Part shown: piece by piece, positions 42,693-55,920 of the stretch
How the letters are laid out: every line of letters begins with the position of its first letter
Numbering within the stretch: the first letter of the stretch is position 1
Assembly (NCBI GenBank): GCA_023014335.1
Contig: JAECYW010000022.1
Coordinates: 868,001-932,000 of the forward strand
Source: Galerina marginata
Taxonomy: Eukaryota; Basidiomycota; Agaricomycetes; Agaricales; Galerinaceae
Reading direction: 5' to 3'
DNA length: 64,000 nucleotides
The notes under the pieces: model-generated
Seen by the model: the letters and a program-made list of their open reading frames with translations, nothing else
What the model was told of the DNA's origin: nothing
Database searches by the model: none
Program-made: the position numbers and the translations under genes

Positions 42693-43690
42693 CACTGACG
42701 CTGACACGGGCGCATGTGGGGTAGTTCTGCTGGATTTCGCTTTCGCTTCCATCTAGAGTAGAGCTAGGCGCTTTTTCGGCACTCATTTTTGGGTTGCTTG
42801 GGACACATTTTCTGGATCACACCTTCACTTCCATCCATCCATTCGTCCGTCCGTTCTTCCAGCTGCTGGTTAACGTACGATCCATGCTCTGCCAATGTAT
42901 ATCATCCATCGACTGCAGCATCTCGTGTATTTGTTTCGAGTGTATAGTAGAATTTACGTAGATCTAGATCTACTAGAGCATCTATCTATCTATTGACGGT
43001 AATATTATTGTAGACAATCTACTTCCCTGCCTTGCCCAGCCTCAGCAGGACAGGATTATTAATAAACGCATCCCGTTAGCGCCCAAAAATTTCATAGCCA
43101 GTGGTATCCGACGGCACTTTGCACAGCACAACTCATACTTGTTAACAGTCAATTATCGTAGATACTCGTAATCCACCGGCGGTGTAATTTTTCTACATCG
43201 ATTCGTATACTCGAGTACGTACATTGAATTGCAGAGCTACTCTCTGTAGAGTACCTGGCTTTGGAAATTGGCGCGTGGTTAATACTCGCGAGTTACGATA
43301 GTCTAAAAGAAAACCTTCAGCTTTATTTAAGTCCCTCTCTGATCAGGAGGTTAGATTCAATTAGTAATGCTGGCTGTTTTGATTACAGGCCCATTGAAAT
43401 TTAGCGTTCAGCCCTGGGCAGGTTTTGGTAAAGCGTGGTGAACGAAGACCGTTTCTTTTTCGTCCCTTCTAAGCGCTCGTCGTGAAGCAGGCTGCATGAC
43501 ATGGGCGTGGGTAGAGGCTAATGGCCATGGCCAAAGGATGATATCGTGCAGAGGACAGCAAAACTACTATGACGGTACCACTGCTAGTGGACAGTGGCGG
43601 CGTGGCGGAAGACATGACATGAGTTCCGAATTTGGGTGGTTGAAGTGATCGCGATCGACGATCGTGATTGGTTGTCGGAGCGAGCTACCG
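42693..43690 (+). repeat. 3' spacer of copy B
   Basis: Similar to 18742-20920 without the two MITE-like insertions. It ends at the GAGAAGAAAGCCGGAGATAAGATG leader that starts the next R unit. Confidence 0.6.
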
Positions 43691-45985
43691 AAGTGGCAAC
43701 CGGGAGAGAAGAAAGCCGGAGATAAGATGTCCATCGATGTCTTTCTCTCCAGATCCACACGCTCGAGTTCTATTGGCCCTGCAGTCCTTTCATCCATCGC
43801 ATCACACTGGATCTGGGTAGTTCGAGATGGGGTTGAACACCGGTTCTGTTGGTCCTGTCATCCATACAACCATCGGATTTCCTCGCAGCACAGGACAGCC
43901 CAGGTCCTCCCGCAGTGTCTGATTCGGTGAAGTCGTCTCAAAGCATTGAAGAGTCACAGGCTTTTCTTGCCAGTGGATTACTTACTGAGATCCTTCATCT
44001 GTGGCGCCCATACTGTGGCATTACTTTGGTCTTCCTCTGACTGCTGAGATAATATTCGATGGTTTGTTTTTGAAATGACGCATCGACCGGAGCCGGTGTA
44101 AAGCTCTCCAAACTCTCCCAACATTCTGTTCCCTGTCCAGGTCGACGTTGTCTTTATGCCGATACGCACCCGTCATTGACGGAAATGCGGATATACTGGT
44201 AAGTTATATATAACGCAACTCAGACGAATTTAACGCAATTAAATTCGAACAGAGACATGATTGACGTCTGCTCTCCGTGCGATAGCCTGAACGCCGACAA
44301 GTTCCATCGCTTTTGGGCTTAGGTCTGATTAGCCCAGATGTAGTCCATTTGAAATCTGCCGCTAGACAAAGTCGTCCCGAGAACTCTCCAGTCTGAGGGC
44401 TCCGGAGATTCTTTATCTTCGGAAAGCAGCAGGTATTGATTACTCTGGGCTATGATTCGCCTATTGAGCTCGGTGGAGCTCATTCTCCTCTCCGCTCTCC
44501 GCTCTCCCCTCTTCGCTCCCTCAAGTTTCTATAAAAAAACAACCCCCGATCTCGAATCCAAACCTCAGCCCATACTTCATCCGTTACAATACTCCAGAGC
44601 CTTTCGCCACGAGGAATGTCTAAGTATCTCCTCAGTACCCTCGATCCAAAGTTATCTTGGATAAAGGTGCAGGAGATCCTTTTCCACTGCTCCCGGTGGC
44701 AAGGCTGTAATATCATTACCCCAGTACCAGAGTGTGTGTTTGTATTGCATGTAAGTATTGATCGCCACAACAACAAGGTTGGCTTTGGAAGCCTGTGGCA
44801 GATCTGTCGCCCTAAGGTGTGCAATACCACTCTCTTATCCGTCAACTGCTCACGGGTACTTGATCAAAATATAAATTTCTCGTATTCGGAGATCTTAAAC
44901 ACGGGCTGCGGTTATCCGTCTTATCCAGAAGCGATCCGAATCGGCGGCCGTCCAGCATCCCCCCTGCAGACTTTTTAGTATCTCGTCTGCAACCGCATTA
45001 AGTCGAGGTGAAGATACTTATAATAGGATAAAATTTGACAAGCTGGCTGGCTATCGGACGCTTAATCTCAAGGCACCTGCCCATCGCCTTTTCTGACTTT
45101 CCAGGGCATGTAACCCGCATGTTACCGCCCAGTCGGAACCCTCCGCACCACGAGAAGATGTACAAAGGAACGCATATCATCCATGCAATACAACATGTAC
45201 CTGGAATACATGACAAGCACAGATCTATGCGTTTATTGAACTACATGTCCTCGGTGTTGTGGATGGTTGCTGAATGGACTGACTGAGCCAAAGGTACCTC
45301 ACTGTACTCTACCTCAGCCTCGGGCTCTATGACCGTCTTCGTTACCTGGCCCTCCTTCCGAGTTAGTGGTCTCCTTATTCGCTCCATCGTGAGCTTCGTT
45401 CATGTGAGGTAGCCGAGTTTATGTAGTCAGTAGACGTCAATAAACGTTGGCAACACCACTGAGAATCTTCCTGAGTGACTTAGAATTTAGCGAGGAATGC
45501 GTATTCAAAGTACTCGTATTCGAAAGACTGCCGAACTGGCTACAAACTGTCGAGTATTTATACTGTCCTACGTACTAAGATGATGTAATCTAGAAAGTAA
45601 CTAATATAGTCCGTTAGATATCTACTACTCGTTAGTATCACCTCGTTGTCGCCTCGTGCTACAGTATGACTAGGAATAAAAGGAATAGATAAGATTGTGA
45701 AATTGAAATGAGAAAGATAAGATAACTACGTCATAGCCAAGCCTCGGGAGACGGCGAGGCTATCCGATTCGGTGATGCTCGGTCCGTCGAGTCCTGTACC
45801 TTACAGTTCAACCGTTCCTTAAAGCCGCGGATGGATCGTCAGATTAGCTATCTTGATTAGAGACCCAGCGCGCGTTGGTGAATTTGTTGATGTGGGCTGA
45901 TCGAACGAACCAAGCCTTCTAGCCAGCGGTTTAATAGTGACATCTAGAATAAAATTTCTTATGCCTATTGTGTAAGTAATGAGAA
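43691..45985 (+). repeat. R unit 2a
   Basis: Nearly the same as unit 1a: 43750-43980 is almost identical to 880-1090. The second module is bracketed by TAGCCCAGA (44330-44338) and TCTGGGCTA (44444-44452). TATA-like box at 44530-44536, then the GTAAGTATTGATCGCC donor near 44752. It is interrupted by a solo LTR at 45403-45805. Confidence 0.7.
45403..45805. mobile_element. Solo LTR, 403 bp
   Basis: TGTGAGGTA ... TACCTTACA, inverted ends with one mismatch, flanked by GTTCA on both sides (45398-45402 and 45806-45810). The uninterrupted paralogue near 2475-2495 reads CTTCGTTCAACCGTTCC, which is the empty site with a single GTTCA. No internal region remains, so this is the product of LTR-LTR recombination from a family otherwise not seen in the window. 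Confidence 0.85.
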
Positions 45986-48062
45986 GGCCAAGTCCAGAAT
46001 TCAAATGGTCGTCTTGAAAAGCGGGTTAGATATCGCAGGCGTGTTCATCATCGCAGAAAGAAATGCAGATCGGCAAAGTGGAAAGCCGGCCGATAAGATT
46101 AGATCGAAAATGTTTCATCACCACTTTCCCACTGCCCAACGCCCATCGATACGTTTCTCTCTCTCGATCCACATGCTCGACCACCAGTTCTACATATTGG
46201 CCCTGCAATCCTTACAACCATCAGATTTCCTCGCAGCATTGGAGCCTGAACAGCCCAGGTAGTTGAAGTGTCCAATTCGCTGAAGTTCTCTCGGAGTATC
46301 CAAGAGTCGTCGACTTTTCTTGGGTTCTGGAGGTGTTTCATCTTAGGAAAAGGTCAATATCAATACTGGGCTGTGCTTCTTGCTGGTACATCAATCCGTG
46401 GTCAAACCGATGGAATGTAGCAGGTGTAAGAGTCCCGAAAATTCTGTCCCCTTCGGATGACTTGATGCGATCGAGCCGCACCCACCACCAGCGCAGGTTG
46501 GTAAGTAGTACAACTCACAGGAGTTTAACGCAACTAAATCCAAACAGGAGCATTTTCGTCTGTTTCTCGTTCGATAGCACCATCGTTTTTCATCGCCTTT
46601 GGGTCCGACTCGAAACAGGCCAGACGTCATCCATCCACAATAAGATGAAGTTCTCTCTGGGAACCTGAGAGCCGTTGGCTCTCATTATTTTTCAAGGATT
46701 CTTCATCTACATGACAATGGACAGAGATCGCTCTGGGCTGCGATTCGCCTATCGATGTCGGTGGAACTTATTATCTCATCTTTCTTCCTTCCCTTCGCTC
46801 CATCAAGTTTCTAAAAGAAAAACCCGTCTTCGGCCTGGACGTCAACTCCTAATACTTCATCATGCATCAGCCCCGTTACTCTTCAGCCTTTGCCTCACGA
46901 CGAACATCCAAGCACCTCCGCTGTAAATGTACCCAAGCCGAAAATCTGTTGGGCTCGGGCTCGAGGCACTGGGGTTTCTTCTATGTTGGCCAGAGCTGTA
47001 AGGTAGTTGGGATTTAGACACTGTGGTATTGACTGGGAGTACTTGAGCACCAATTGGGATCTAGTACGACGGCGTAGGAATCTTTTTTTTTGCAGGTCAT
47101 TGCGAGTGTTTCAAGTAAAGGTGAGTAATAAATACTATCGTTTAACCCGTTGCTGCTTACGATGTTCGGATAAACTTATAGATTTCCATTTTTCGAGGAT
47201 CTCAGACGGTTGACGGTTGATGCTAATCGAAGCCTACAATAATCCCTATCCACGCGATCTTGTCCTCTCGCCGGCCTACCACTCTGCTGAGGCTTACGTA
47301 TCTCATATGCACCTCGCAAAGTTGAAAGTCCCATAAACTCTAGGTGCAGGAGATACTGAATCCGCCCTGGTAGAGTGGAAAGGCCATGAAGCAGCGACAA
47401 GCTTGCGGATACATCGCCTATCATACAGATGCTTGCATTGTCTTTCTTTTGTTCTTTCTGGTGCTCATATTTGGGGGCTCAATATTTCTTTCTCTTTCCT
47501 TTTTCTGTTTTCTTTTCTTCCTGACTTGGTCGTTGATCCAGATTAACACTACCGTGCGTCCAATCCTTTCACACCCAGTCCTCTTAGGCCAGTTCCTCAG
47601 CAAGCCCTCCACTTCATGACGCGATTGTACAAAACGAACGCATCCCCGGCTTGCAACGCATATCTACATATATATGCCAAGCCTGCGCGCGTTCTGCTCC
47701 AAGCATGTGTCAGACTGAAGTGGACAGTCGCTGGATGGACAGATTCGCCTGAGCTAGAGTACCTTTTTCCCCGTCTCGCTCCAAGTTTCTGGTCCCTAAA
47801 TTCGCTCCATCACGATCTCCTTCGAGTATTCTCTACACGCACGCAGGGGGTTATTATTTACCAGATGTTCTGGTGAGTGACCTGGCGCGCGTTTCCACAT
47901 CTCTCGAAAAGAACGTGATTGAATGAATATCAATTTATGCCAGCCAGCCTGTTTTCTATCTCAAAAATAGAACTCGGATTCCTATCGCGTCAGCGATAAC
48001 TATCTTTGAAAGGTCGTTTACCACAGTTGAGGGCCTCTGAATAACACAGAGTGGCGGGTCAG
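45986..48062 (+). repeat. R unit 2b
   Basis: First module CAGCCCAG 46251-46258 / CTGGGCTG 46366-46373 with an internal CCAAGAGTCGTCGACTTTTCTTGG hairpin. In the second module the opening box has decayed to CAGGCCAG (46616) while CTGGGCTG near 46735 remains, and a GAGAGCC-GTT-GGCTCTC hairpin lies inside. The tail reaches the TCAGCGATAACTA segment near 48000. Confidence 0.65.
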
Positions 48063-48094
48063 TGTAGGCCTACAAAATTATTGATAAGATTACA

Positions 48095-48764
48095 TAGATA
48101 AGGTTGTGTGAAATCGGAAAATCATCGTGTCCCCAAGATCATCGATCTCTTTCTCTCTCGACCCACGTTCTCCAATGTACCATCGTTCAACAACAATATT
48201 CCACTGGGAGTCTAAGGTCTATGCTGCCTTATCTTGCCCGTTGTATTCCATCGCGTCCCATTGAACAGCCCAAGTGCCATGAGGACGTTTAACTGATGAA
48301 TTTATCTTAGCGAATCCGAGAGTTGTCGACTCTCATTTTGGATCTAGATCTTCGAGATATATCATCCCTTATTCCTACTCCAACTGCGCATTTTGGGCTG
48401 TGCGTGGGCAGATGCACAGAATCTTATTGATGACATCGATTCGACGGGCGAAACCCATTCAGGAGACCAAATTCTTGCGATATTCGACTCAACGCCGCAC
48501 CTCAGCTGATGCCTTTATCTCGAGTTTCACCTCGACGCCAATAATAACACCGGCCTACTTCACGCGTATGAGTGCTTCTCAGACTCACTCGACTGAACAG
48601 AGCCCTCAGTGCCGTCTACACACTCTATCCTTTTCGATTCGCACGTTCAGAGTTATCTACAAAGGATCAGCTGAACGTCTTTTTGGGATCCCCGAGTCGT
48701 TGACTCTCTCGGATTCCGCGAATTCTTCACCTTCGTATCTCCGACTTTGATGTCCTTTGAACTG
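48095..48764 (+). repeat. R unit 2c, partial
   Basis: Module bracketed by ACAGCCCAA (48265-48273) and TTGGGCTGT (48393-48401), a compensatory variant of the usual arms, with an internal GAGAGT ... ACTCTC hairpin. A second, more decayed module follows to about 48750. Confidence 0.6.
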
Positions 48765-50970
48765 TGGTGAGTATTCCGAATGTGTTTACGGGCTCTGATG
48801 TTTGATCAGGAGAAAGGCGACGGGTTCAACTTCTCTCATCCTGCTCTTTGCCTTAATTATATCTTCTGGGTCATCCTCTCCCCACGAAATGTAAAGCTCT
48901 ATTGCAATACGGTTTCCCCAACTTATACCTCTGCCAAAAATCCGTATTCGATCTGCAGCTAAAGCAATATTCCGTTGGCTTGCATGGATGGGATACGGAT
49001 ACCGTGATGGCCCATAGGCTTGGGGACGCATTGGCATAGCGCATGAGCTGCACGGTATAACTGGGGACGGGCACGGCATTCGCGTTATTAAAACGTTTGC
49101 GCAGGTGTCGCAACCGAGGAGATTTGCATTTGCCAATCGCCCTTCTTTTCGTTTCTTTCGTTTCTTTGTTCTTTCTGTTGCAGTTCTTTTCAGATTTCAA
49201 TATCTCAGTTTCCCTCCTTTTAATTTCTTCCATCAGCTATCCCTACCGAGCCACTGAATCCGCACCATTTCCCGCTTCTCCTCGAACGCGCAACAAGTCT
49301 CAATTTGGTCTCAATACTTGCATGTAGTTGAACATGTGTGCGTTCTGCAGAAAAAACGTCCACTGCCGGAATTTGGGGCGGATATATGGCACATATATTG
49401 TAAAATAATTCAAAACGTAGAAAACCACACATGTTAGCACAAATTTCACACATCTTCGACACTTTCAACAAATTTCTACACAGGTTGGTAGCTTTAATTT
49501 TTTTTACGCAACTTGCATAAAAAATGGAAACTGGAAATCACGCATATTCCCCCGTCTACACATAAGTCCGTAAGTTCCATAGCTTTAATCCACACACGTT
49601 TTTCGGTGGAAGCAATGCGCGCCATTTTTAAAATAAAATCACGCAAGTTCTGTGTAGGAATAAAAGTTGCGGTTCAAGTTAATTGCCAGAATGTTTGTCA
49701 TAAGCCCGCTTCAGTGTTCTTGCCTGCCAAACTCCCTCCCCTTGTCCGCCTGGTCTCTCTAACCTTGTCTATGGCCTTCTCCGTCGTTTTTACAGCTTTG
49801 TTCTAGCTCCATAATTTACACCTCAGCCTTCACGCCCTCGTTATATATTTGAATCCACAGAACAACAAACTAGTGCCCTGTAGGCACGTCATTTTGCATT
49901 TTAGGTGTATACTATGTAGTGCTGCACGTCTATCATGCCCACGAGCGCTTATTTGACTAGAGCCGGGCCCAGCTCTCGGAATAACCCGTCATGTGCATCG
50001 AGCCTCTAATAGTGGGCTTGGTTTTGCATAATCTGCAAGCTCCAGAAATTACCATCAAATATAAATGTTTTCTGAGTTAATAGATACATAAAACTTGTGA
50101 TTACTGAAGTCGTCCATGTAGCCAATAGGAAATATACGGAGGGAAAACTCCAATAGTCTCTTCAGATGAATATACAGAGGACGCGTTTACAGCATATATC
50201 AGAAACCCACGACCATAGAAGGTTCTCAACAGTATCACCGTGCTTGAAGGAAGAATTGGTCCTTAAGTTGGGAGTCAGTCTGATGGTACTAATGAGGATA
50301 CTCAATCAAATGTACACAAGGTAAGCAAGTGAAAGGGACACAACGGGGAGGGCGAAGCACCGAGGAAGCGGTTTGAGAGTTTGAGAGATAGAGTGTAGTT
50401 TCAAGGAGGCGAATGAGGGCTGGGGCTGTAAAGACAAAATTTTGGGAATTCGGATTAGGTAAACCCGCATGGGTCGCGGGTACGGTCCTTGGAGGTACAG
50501 GTATGGGTATGCACCGAAAAAATTGCCGCGCCATTGCCTACATGGCGACTGGGTAGTGCATGACAACCTATATAAAATTTGACCTGGAAGTTACGTGTTT
50601 CCTGTAAGACCCAACATGCATGAATTATTATGCAGATTTCACCTGTGTCTTTCTGCAAATCCCAACATACGTAAAATTTTGCAACTTGTGCAAAATCTCC
50701 ATTCCGGCTTAAAGGTGCACAATCGCAAAGAAAAAAGGTGTGTGGGGGAGATGGTAATTATTTTACAATATATAGCCCATACGGATACCACTACGCGGTT
50801 TAATACTGATGGAACAGTGCGCTATTATGTCTAACAATGAGCTTTTGGAATTTCTCTCCCCCTGGGACGATCACAAGCTTTACTAGTATAATTAACCGCA
50901 TTATCGACATGCGTCGCAGGCGGGAGGATTGTAGTTGTATCGGCTATTCTGATTGATTATCCTCTGGAAT
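48765..50970. other. No supported gene; weak inverted similarity
   Basis: Only short frames. A stretch near 49385-49440 (ATATATTGTAAAATAATT and flanks) is repeated in inverted orientation near 50745-50775, which could mark a decayed inverted-repeat element of about 1.4 kb. I could not define its ends. Confidence 0.3.
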
Positions 50971-50974
50971 GACG

Positions 50975-51860
50975 AGGTTCAGGCCAAATGACTTTTTCTT
51001 TTCCGTGACCAGTTACCGAGTTGTCGAAGTCATTGAAATTTATTGTAGTTCTGGTACACGGCTACGGTAATTATTCCAGGTGGTTATCCAGATATTGATC
51101 AGGACCATGAGCATTGCCCTCGGATGGGACGACGTGCTCCGAATGCGAGTTGGAGCCTAGTATACAGCTAAAGAAAGGGCCTGATGACAGGTAAGGCCTA
51201 AGGGCTCACACAAATGAGGGTAAGGCTGTCGTTCGGCATGTGCGCCCGCATTGGAAGTCGTATGGATACCCAACGAGAGGTGCCGTCTGATAAACGTCTC
51301 CTCCTCTACGTACGCTTGTGAGGTCAATAGGAAGGTGTGACTCGAGTTCGTAACCTGGCTGAATGTTGAGTGACGGGTTCTGGAATAATTAATGATAAAG
51401 AAGGATCAGAGGATTGGGTGACTGATGAGGAGGAGTTGGTCTGTCAGTCAGTCGGTACCCGCTGACAGTCGAACCAGCATTGGAAGCCGATTTGGGCATC
51501 CCCGACGTCAACGTCGACGTTGTGATCAAGTTCGTCATCATAATCCATGACGGACGCGACCATCTAAACATGGATCATTGTCAAGTATATCACCGCGTCT
51601 CAACCGCCGTCGTTCCCGTTGTCGTTGTCCGATCGAGCAGCAGATACCCACTGCTTCCGCCTTGTGCAAGTGCAGGTCAAGACCCGACCTACTCTCAAGT
51701 CCATCATGTTCGAAACTTCTTTAGCCTCCTGCGCATTCGTATCAGCGCCAATCCAGGCATAGCAGGTGCTTTCAAACCCAACCCGGAGTGGAATCCTAAA
51801 CCGATGGGGAGGGCTACGGGTGTGAAAATTGTAGTTGTATGTCGGGTTGGGGGTCGCCTT
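50975..51860 (-). pseudogene. Decayed minus-strand fragment of the hypothetical gene family, first direct repeat
   Basis: The minus strand of 51450-51850 resembles the middle of the 818-aa gene in reverse order (the segment around GGGGATGC..GATTGG, and the region coding near SAALSLGLGF). The block from GGCCAAATGACTTT to here recurs at 54540-55500 in the same orientation, so these are direct repeats about 3.6 kb apart flanking the Cdc24-like gene. Confidence 0.55.
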
Positions 51861-52305
51861 GCAACTTCGTTGATCATGATGGGTAATAATAATAGCCAAT
51901 GGTGTATTTTCCGACACTGAAACAACCCGTGTACTTGTTGCAACTGGTTATGTGGTATCTAATCTATAAGTGGAATATTTATGTCCACTTATGGATCTTG
52001 AGCGTCTCGCCACAAAATTAAATGCCGAAATGTTTATCTGAAATCGCTTTCCGTTGGCACGCAAATTCATAAACAAAAAAAAACGGTGGCATGTTCCGAA
52101 GGAAATTCAATGAGTTAATATAAATATACTTAGACGCGTCTAAATTAAGGCGCTCGATGAAGCGGTGCACCTGCACCGCCAATGAAATTTTCTCCTATGC
52201 CGAAATCATGCCGATTTCATTCCATGAGTAGCGGCGTTACTGTAGCGCTCACATCCCTTGTCTACTTTCTTTGTTGCCATACACCTCAAGCGCTCTCCAA
52301 ATACT
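51861..52305. other. Upstream region of the Cdc24-like gene
   Basis: AT-rich; no TATA box placed with confidence. A GGTGCACCTGCACC palindrome-like stretch lies near 52161-52180. Confidence 0.3.
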
Positions 52306-54351
52306 ATGCCATTTGTCGCTGAACAGGACATGAACGGCAACGACGAACTCCTGAGCAGCACCACATCTGGATCCCTCTATCAACGATGCCTGACTCTCAG
52401 AACTAAACTCCTCAGAATCCGTGGTCTTGCCGACTACTTTTCCACCTTATCCAACGACTCCCAGCAGTCCTCAGACCCCGTAGGCCAGCTATGGGACCTC
52501 TTCTCTTCCGGTGCACCGCTATGCTACATTTTTGATCAGCTCCCTTCGGAGCGTGGGTTCAAAAAACTCAACAACTCGACCTTCGACCAGAAGCAGTACA
52601 ACTCTAACCCTGACCTCATGAGGAGACGGGCCCTTGTTCTCTTCGCTATGCAGATTCGGATGCCCATTGTTAAGCAGGAGATCCCAGGCTGTGAGCCATT
52701 TACGCTGACCGATCTCTGGGATCGAAGTTCGACAGATGGGTTGCTTAAAGTGCGTTTGCCAACTTGAATGGATTGTCACGGCGGAACTGCCTTAATATAA
52801 CTTGCCAAGGTTATCAACACTGTTGAGGCCATTGTTGACCGCTTTCCCCAATATTTTTTTGAGGAAACCCCATCGTCCTCAGACATGAATGTATCCCTAG
52901 AGTCCTCAAAGTCTGACCTTCCCGCTGAGAACATCGTCAATATCATCACTGAACTGATAGAGACTGAGCGTAAATACGTGCAGGACCTTCAATCTACGCT
53001 GGTACCCTTAAAATCTGCGCTTTACTTTGTAGCGGTCCCCTGACTTTTATGCTTTCAGATATGCTCGACCGCCCTGTCCGAAGCAAGCATTGTGGATCAG
53101 GATGAGATTCAACTTCTCTTTCCGGAACTGGAAAAGCTTATTGACTTCCAAAGCAAATTTCTTGTTGGTCTCGAGAACATTGCAGGGCTTCCATGGCAAG
53201 AACAACGATGGGGCCAGCACTTTCTCGAAAATGTGAGACTTTACTATCCAGTGTCGCTGTCACATTTCTTACCAACCCAAATCCATACTTACTGTAGGAA
53301 GACGGATTTACAATCTATATGGCGTATGGTTTCAATCATACAAAGGCTTTCGCAATCGTGCCGACTATCGAACAAAACATCGGTGTAAGTTTTTGAATTT
53401 TCTTAGAAATTGATAGTTCAAGTTCTGATATGACCTGAGTAGCCCTTCCAGCACATGATCAATGACCTCGGCGGCCTAGGTCTGCTCCTCGCGATGCCAA
53501 TTTCGCGCCTCTGCAAATATTCTCTTCTCCTAGACGTAAGTTAATCCAGTTGATCATATGTACAAAGGTAATATTCTCACTCCTACTGGCCATTTCCAGT
53601 GTCTTGTCAAACAATGCTCTCCCTCGATCTACGCTCACTACAGCGAACTGCAGTGCGGCGCAGATGCAGCAAAACATTTTGTGGATAGGCTGAATGAGGC
53701 ACAACGACTTGGTTACAACGAACACATTGTCGATTGCCTCCATTCTCGGGTCCAAGACTGGAAAGACTGTTCTTTGGATAACTTTGGAGAACTCCTCCTT
53801 GACGACATCTTCGTAGCGACAAAATTCGGCATCGATCGGGAGTATCATGTTTATTTGTTCAAACGTATCATTATCTTCTGTCGAGCAAAGGAGAATCGCA
53901 AGCCCGCTCAAGGAGGGAAGAGCGCACCGCTCCCTCGGCTTAGGAAGACACAGGGTACTCCGCTTGTGTTAAAAGGGCGTATTTTATGGCGCGACGTCAC
54001 CCAAGTTATTTCGGCGCCTGCACAGACATCCGAAAGTTTGTAATCTTATTTTTTATAGCATTGGTGTAAGTTCTGATGTTTTTTTGCCTTCTTTCTTTCT
54101 TTTGATGAGCAGTCAGCATTCGGCCTGTTTTTCCCCTTTGTATTTGGTGGGAAGGGGACAAGGGGTTGGATTCCTCCACCCTCCATTGCAGGACTGAAGG
54201 TCAAATGCGGCAATGGGAGGCAATGATGAACCACTGCATCGAATCGGTTCCTGGAATCGCTCAGGATTCGGAAACTGAGACGATTTATTCGATGGAGGGG
54301 GATGAGTTTGTTATACTAACGCGGTCCCCACGGACAGCGACCACAGACTAA
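52306..54351 (+). CDS. Cdc24-like Rho/Cdc42 guanine nucleotide exchange factor without PB1 domain
   Basis: join(52306..52749, 52810..53001, 53059..53232, 53298..53384, 53452..53535, 53600..54035, 54113..54351) keeps one frame and gives 551 aa. The N-terminus matches the Cdc24 calponin-like domain (LYQRCLTLRTKLLRIRGLADYF, DPVGQLWDLFSSGAPLCYIF, FTLTDLWDRSSTDGLLK). A Dbl-homology domain starts around residue 190 (IITELIETERKYVQDL) and runs through LGLLLAMPISRLCKYSLLLD. A PH domain follows (LLLDDIFVATKFGIDREYHVYLFKRIIIFCRA ... WWEGDKGLDSSTLHCRTEGQMRQWE). Cdc24 activates Cdc42 for polarity and normally ends in a PB1 domain that binds Bem1-type scaffolds; here it stops soon after PH, and usually conserved DH positions have changed (MPISRLCKY). 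The last donor would be GTTTGT. A diverged paralogue or early pseudogene is likely. Confidence 0.75.
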
Positions 54352-54539
54352 TGGCCTATTACACGCAACGGGCAATTTTTTAAGATATGACCACGGACCT
54401 GGGGTTCGTGCAAATGCGGCGAGGTTGGAATTCATTCTGGAGTAGGGCTGTGTGAGCGCGACCTTAAGTGCTCAGGTTCGTTTTATTTATTTAGACACAC
54501 CATAGCCACCATGTAACACTAGACTTATGTCCGCGACAA

Positions 54540-55500
54540 AGTCGGTCAGGCCAAATGACTTTGTTTTTTTCCGTGACCAGTTACCGAGTTGTCGAAGTCA
54601 TTGAAATTTATTCAATTTTATTGTAGTTCTGGTACACGGCTACGATAATTATTCGGGGTGATTATCTAGATATTGATCAGGACCATTGCCCTCAGGTGGG
54701 ACGACGTGCTCCGAATGCGAGTTGGAGTCTGGTATACAGGTAAAGCAAGGGCCAGATGACTGATCAGTAATTAAAGGGCTCACACTGATGGGGGTCATGT
54801 TGTCGTTTGGCATGTGCGCCTGCATTGGAAGTCATATGGCTAACCAACGAAAGGTGCCGTCTGATAAACGTCTCCCCCCCTTTGTACCCTTGTGAGGTCA
54901 ACAGGAGGTCAACAGGAAGGTGTAGTTCGAGTTCGTAACCTGACTGAATATTGAGTGACGGGTTCTGGATTACTTAATGACAAAAAAGGATAAGAGGGCT
55001 GGGTGACTGACGAGGAGGAGTTGGTCTGTCAGTCGGTCGGTTTCCGCTGACAGTCGAACCAGCATTGGAAGTCGATGTGCGGATTTGCGCATCCCCGACG
55101 TCAACATCGACGTTTTGATCAAGTTCGTCATCATCATGCGTGACGGACAGACGCGACCATCCAAACACGGACAATTGCCAAGCATATCACCGTGTCCCAC
55201 CCGTCCTGTGTCTCCTCAGATGACCGAGCCCCAGCCCAACAGCGCTCCCCCAGCTGCGCGTCGGCTGACATCAGCGGGTAAAGGCAGAGTTGAACTACTC
55301 GTCAACCTTGCCCCTCGTACGTGTACTTGCGCCTTCCGCCGCGGTAGATTACCATACAGAGGCCCGTTGTGGGTTGGTGTTTATATTCATACCAACGCCG
55401 ATCCAGGCGTAGTGAGTGTAGGCAAACCAAATTTGGAATCGAATCCTAAACCGAGAGGGGGGCTGCAGGTGTGAAAGTTATAGTTTTAGGCTGGGTTGGG
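54540..55500 (-). pseudogene. Second direct repeat: decayed minus-strand fragment of the hypothetical gene family
   Basis: Similar throughout to 50975-51860. On the plus strand, 55310-55470 reads like the antisense of the 835-aa gene (GRLPYRGPLWVGV against GRLLCRGPLCIGV in the antisense of copy B), so it is a degenerate minus-strand gene copy. Similarity to the family continues to about 55680. Confidence 0.6.
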
Positions 55501-55739
55501 GGTCGTACTCGAACCATGGCCTGCCAACGTTCAACACGTATGCGAAGCTGCGGTTGTGGTTGTACCAGTGGGAAGAAAACTCGGAGTGGAAAGCATGGAG
55601 CGGGTGATGCTGTGATCAGCAACCCTCTGCGACGAGTTAGGCTCCGAGATGTGCAGTCGACCTCAATCAAATTCGAGTAGTAGTCGTCGTTCAGAGTCCT
55701 TCTTCGCCTTCACTGGCGGCGTGGTTCTAGTACTGGAAA

Positions 55740-55920
55740 GCATGAGATCTTTCCTTGCAATTGAAAGAGACGAAAAGCCTGGTTATAAAGACAAAAAAAG
55801 GAAGGAAAAAAAGAAGGAAAAATACGGTGTCAGCGAGAGCAAAAGCCGGAGTAAAGGATTACAAGCTCAACATACCCCGACTTGGTGTTCTCAGAGAGTC
55901 AGTTCGACAATATGTGTCTA
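55740..55920 (-). pseudogene. Inverted fragment of the hypothetical-gene leader
   Basis: The minus strand shows CTCTCGCTGACACCG, a pyrimidine-rich run and TTTGTCTTTATAACCAGGCTT, matching 15940-16030. Together with 55500-54940 it forms one decayed minus-strand gene copy in the right order (leader, then gene). Confidence 0.55.

Noticed and set aside
49380..50785. 1.4-kb inverted-repeat transposon
   Set aside because: Only one short AT-rich stretch matches in inverted orientation; no consistent ends or target duplication.
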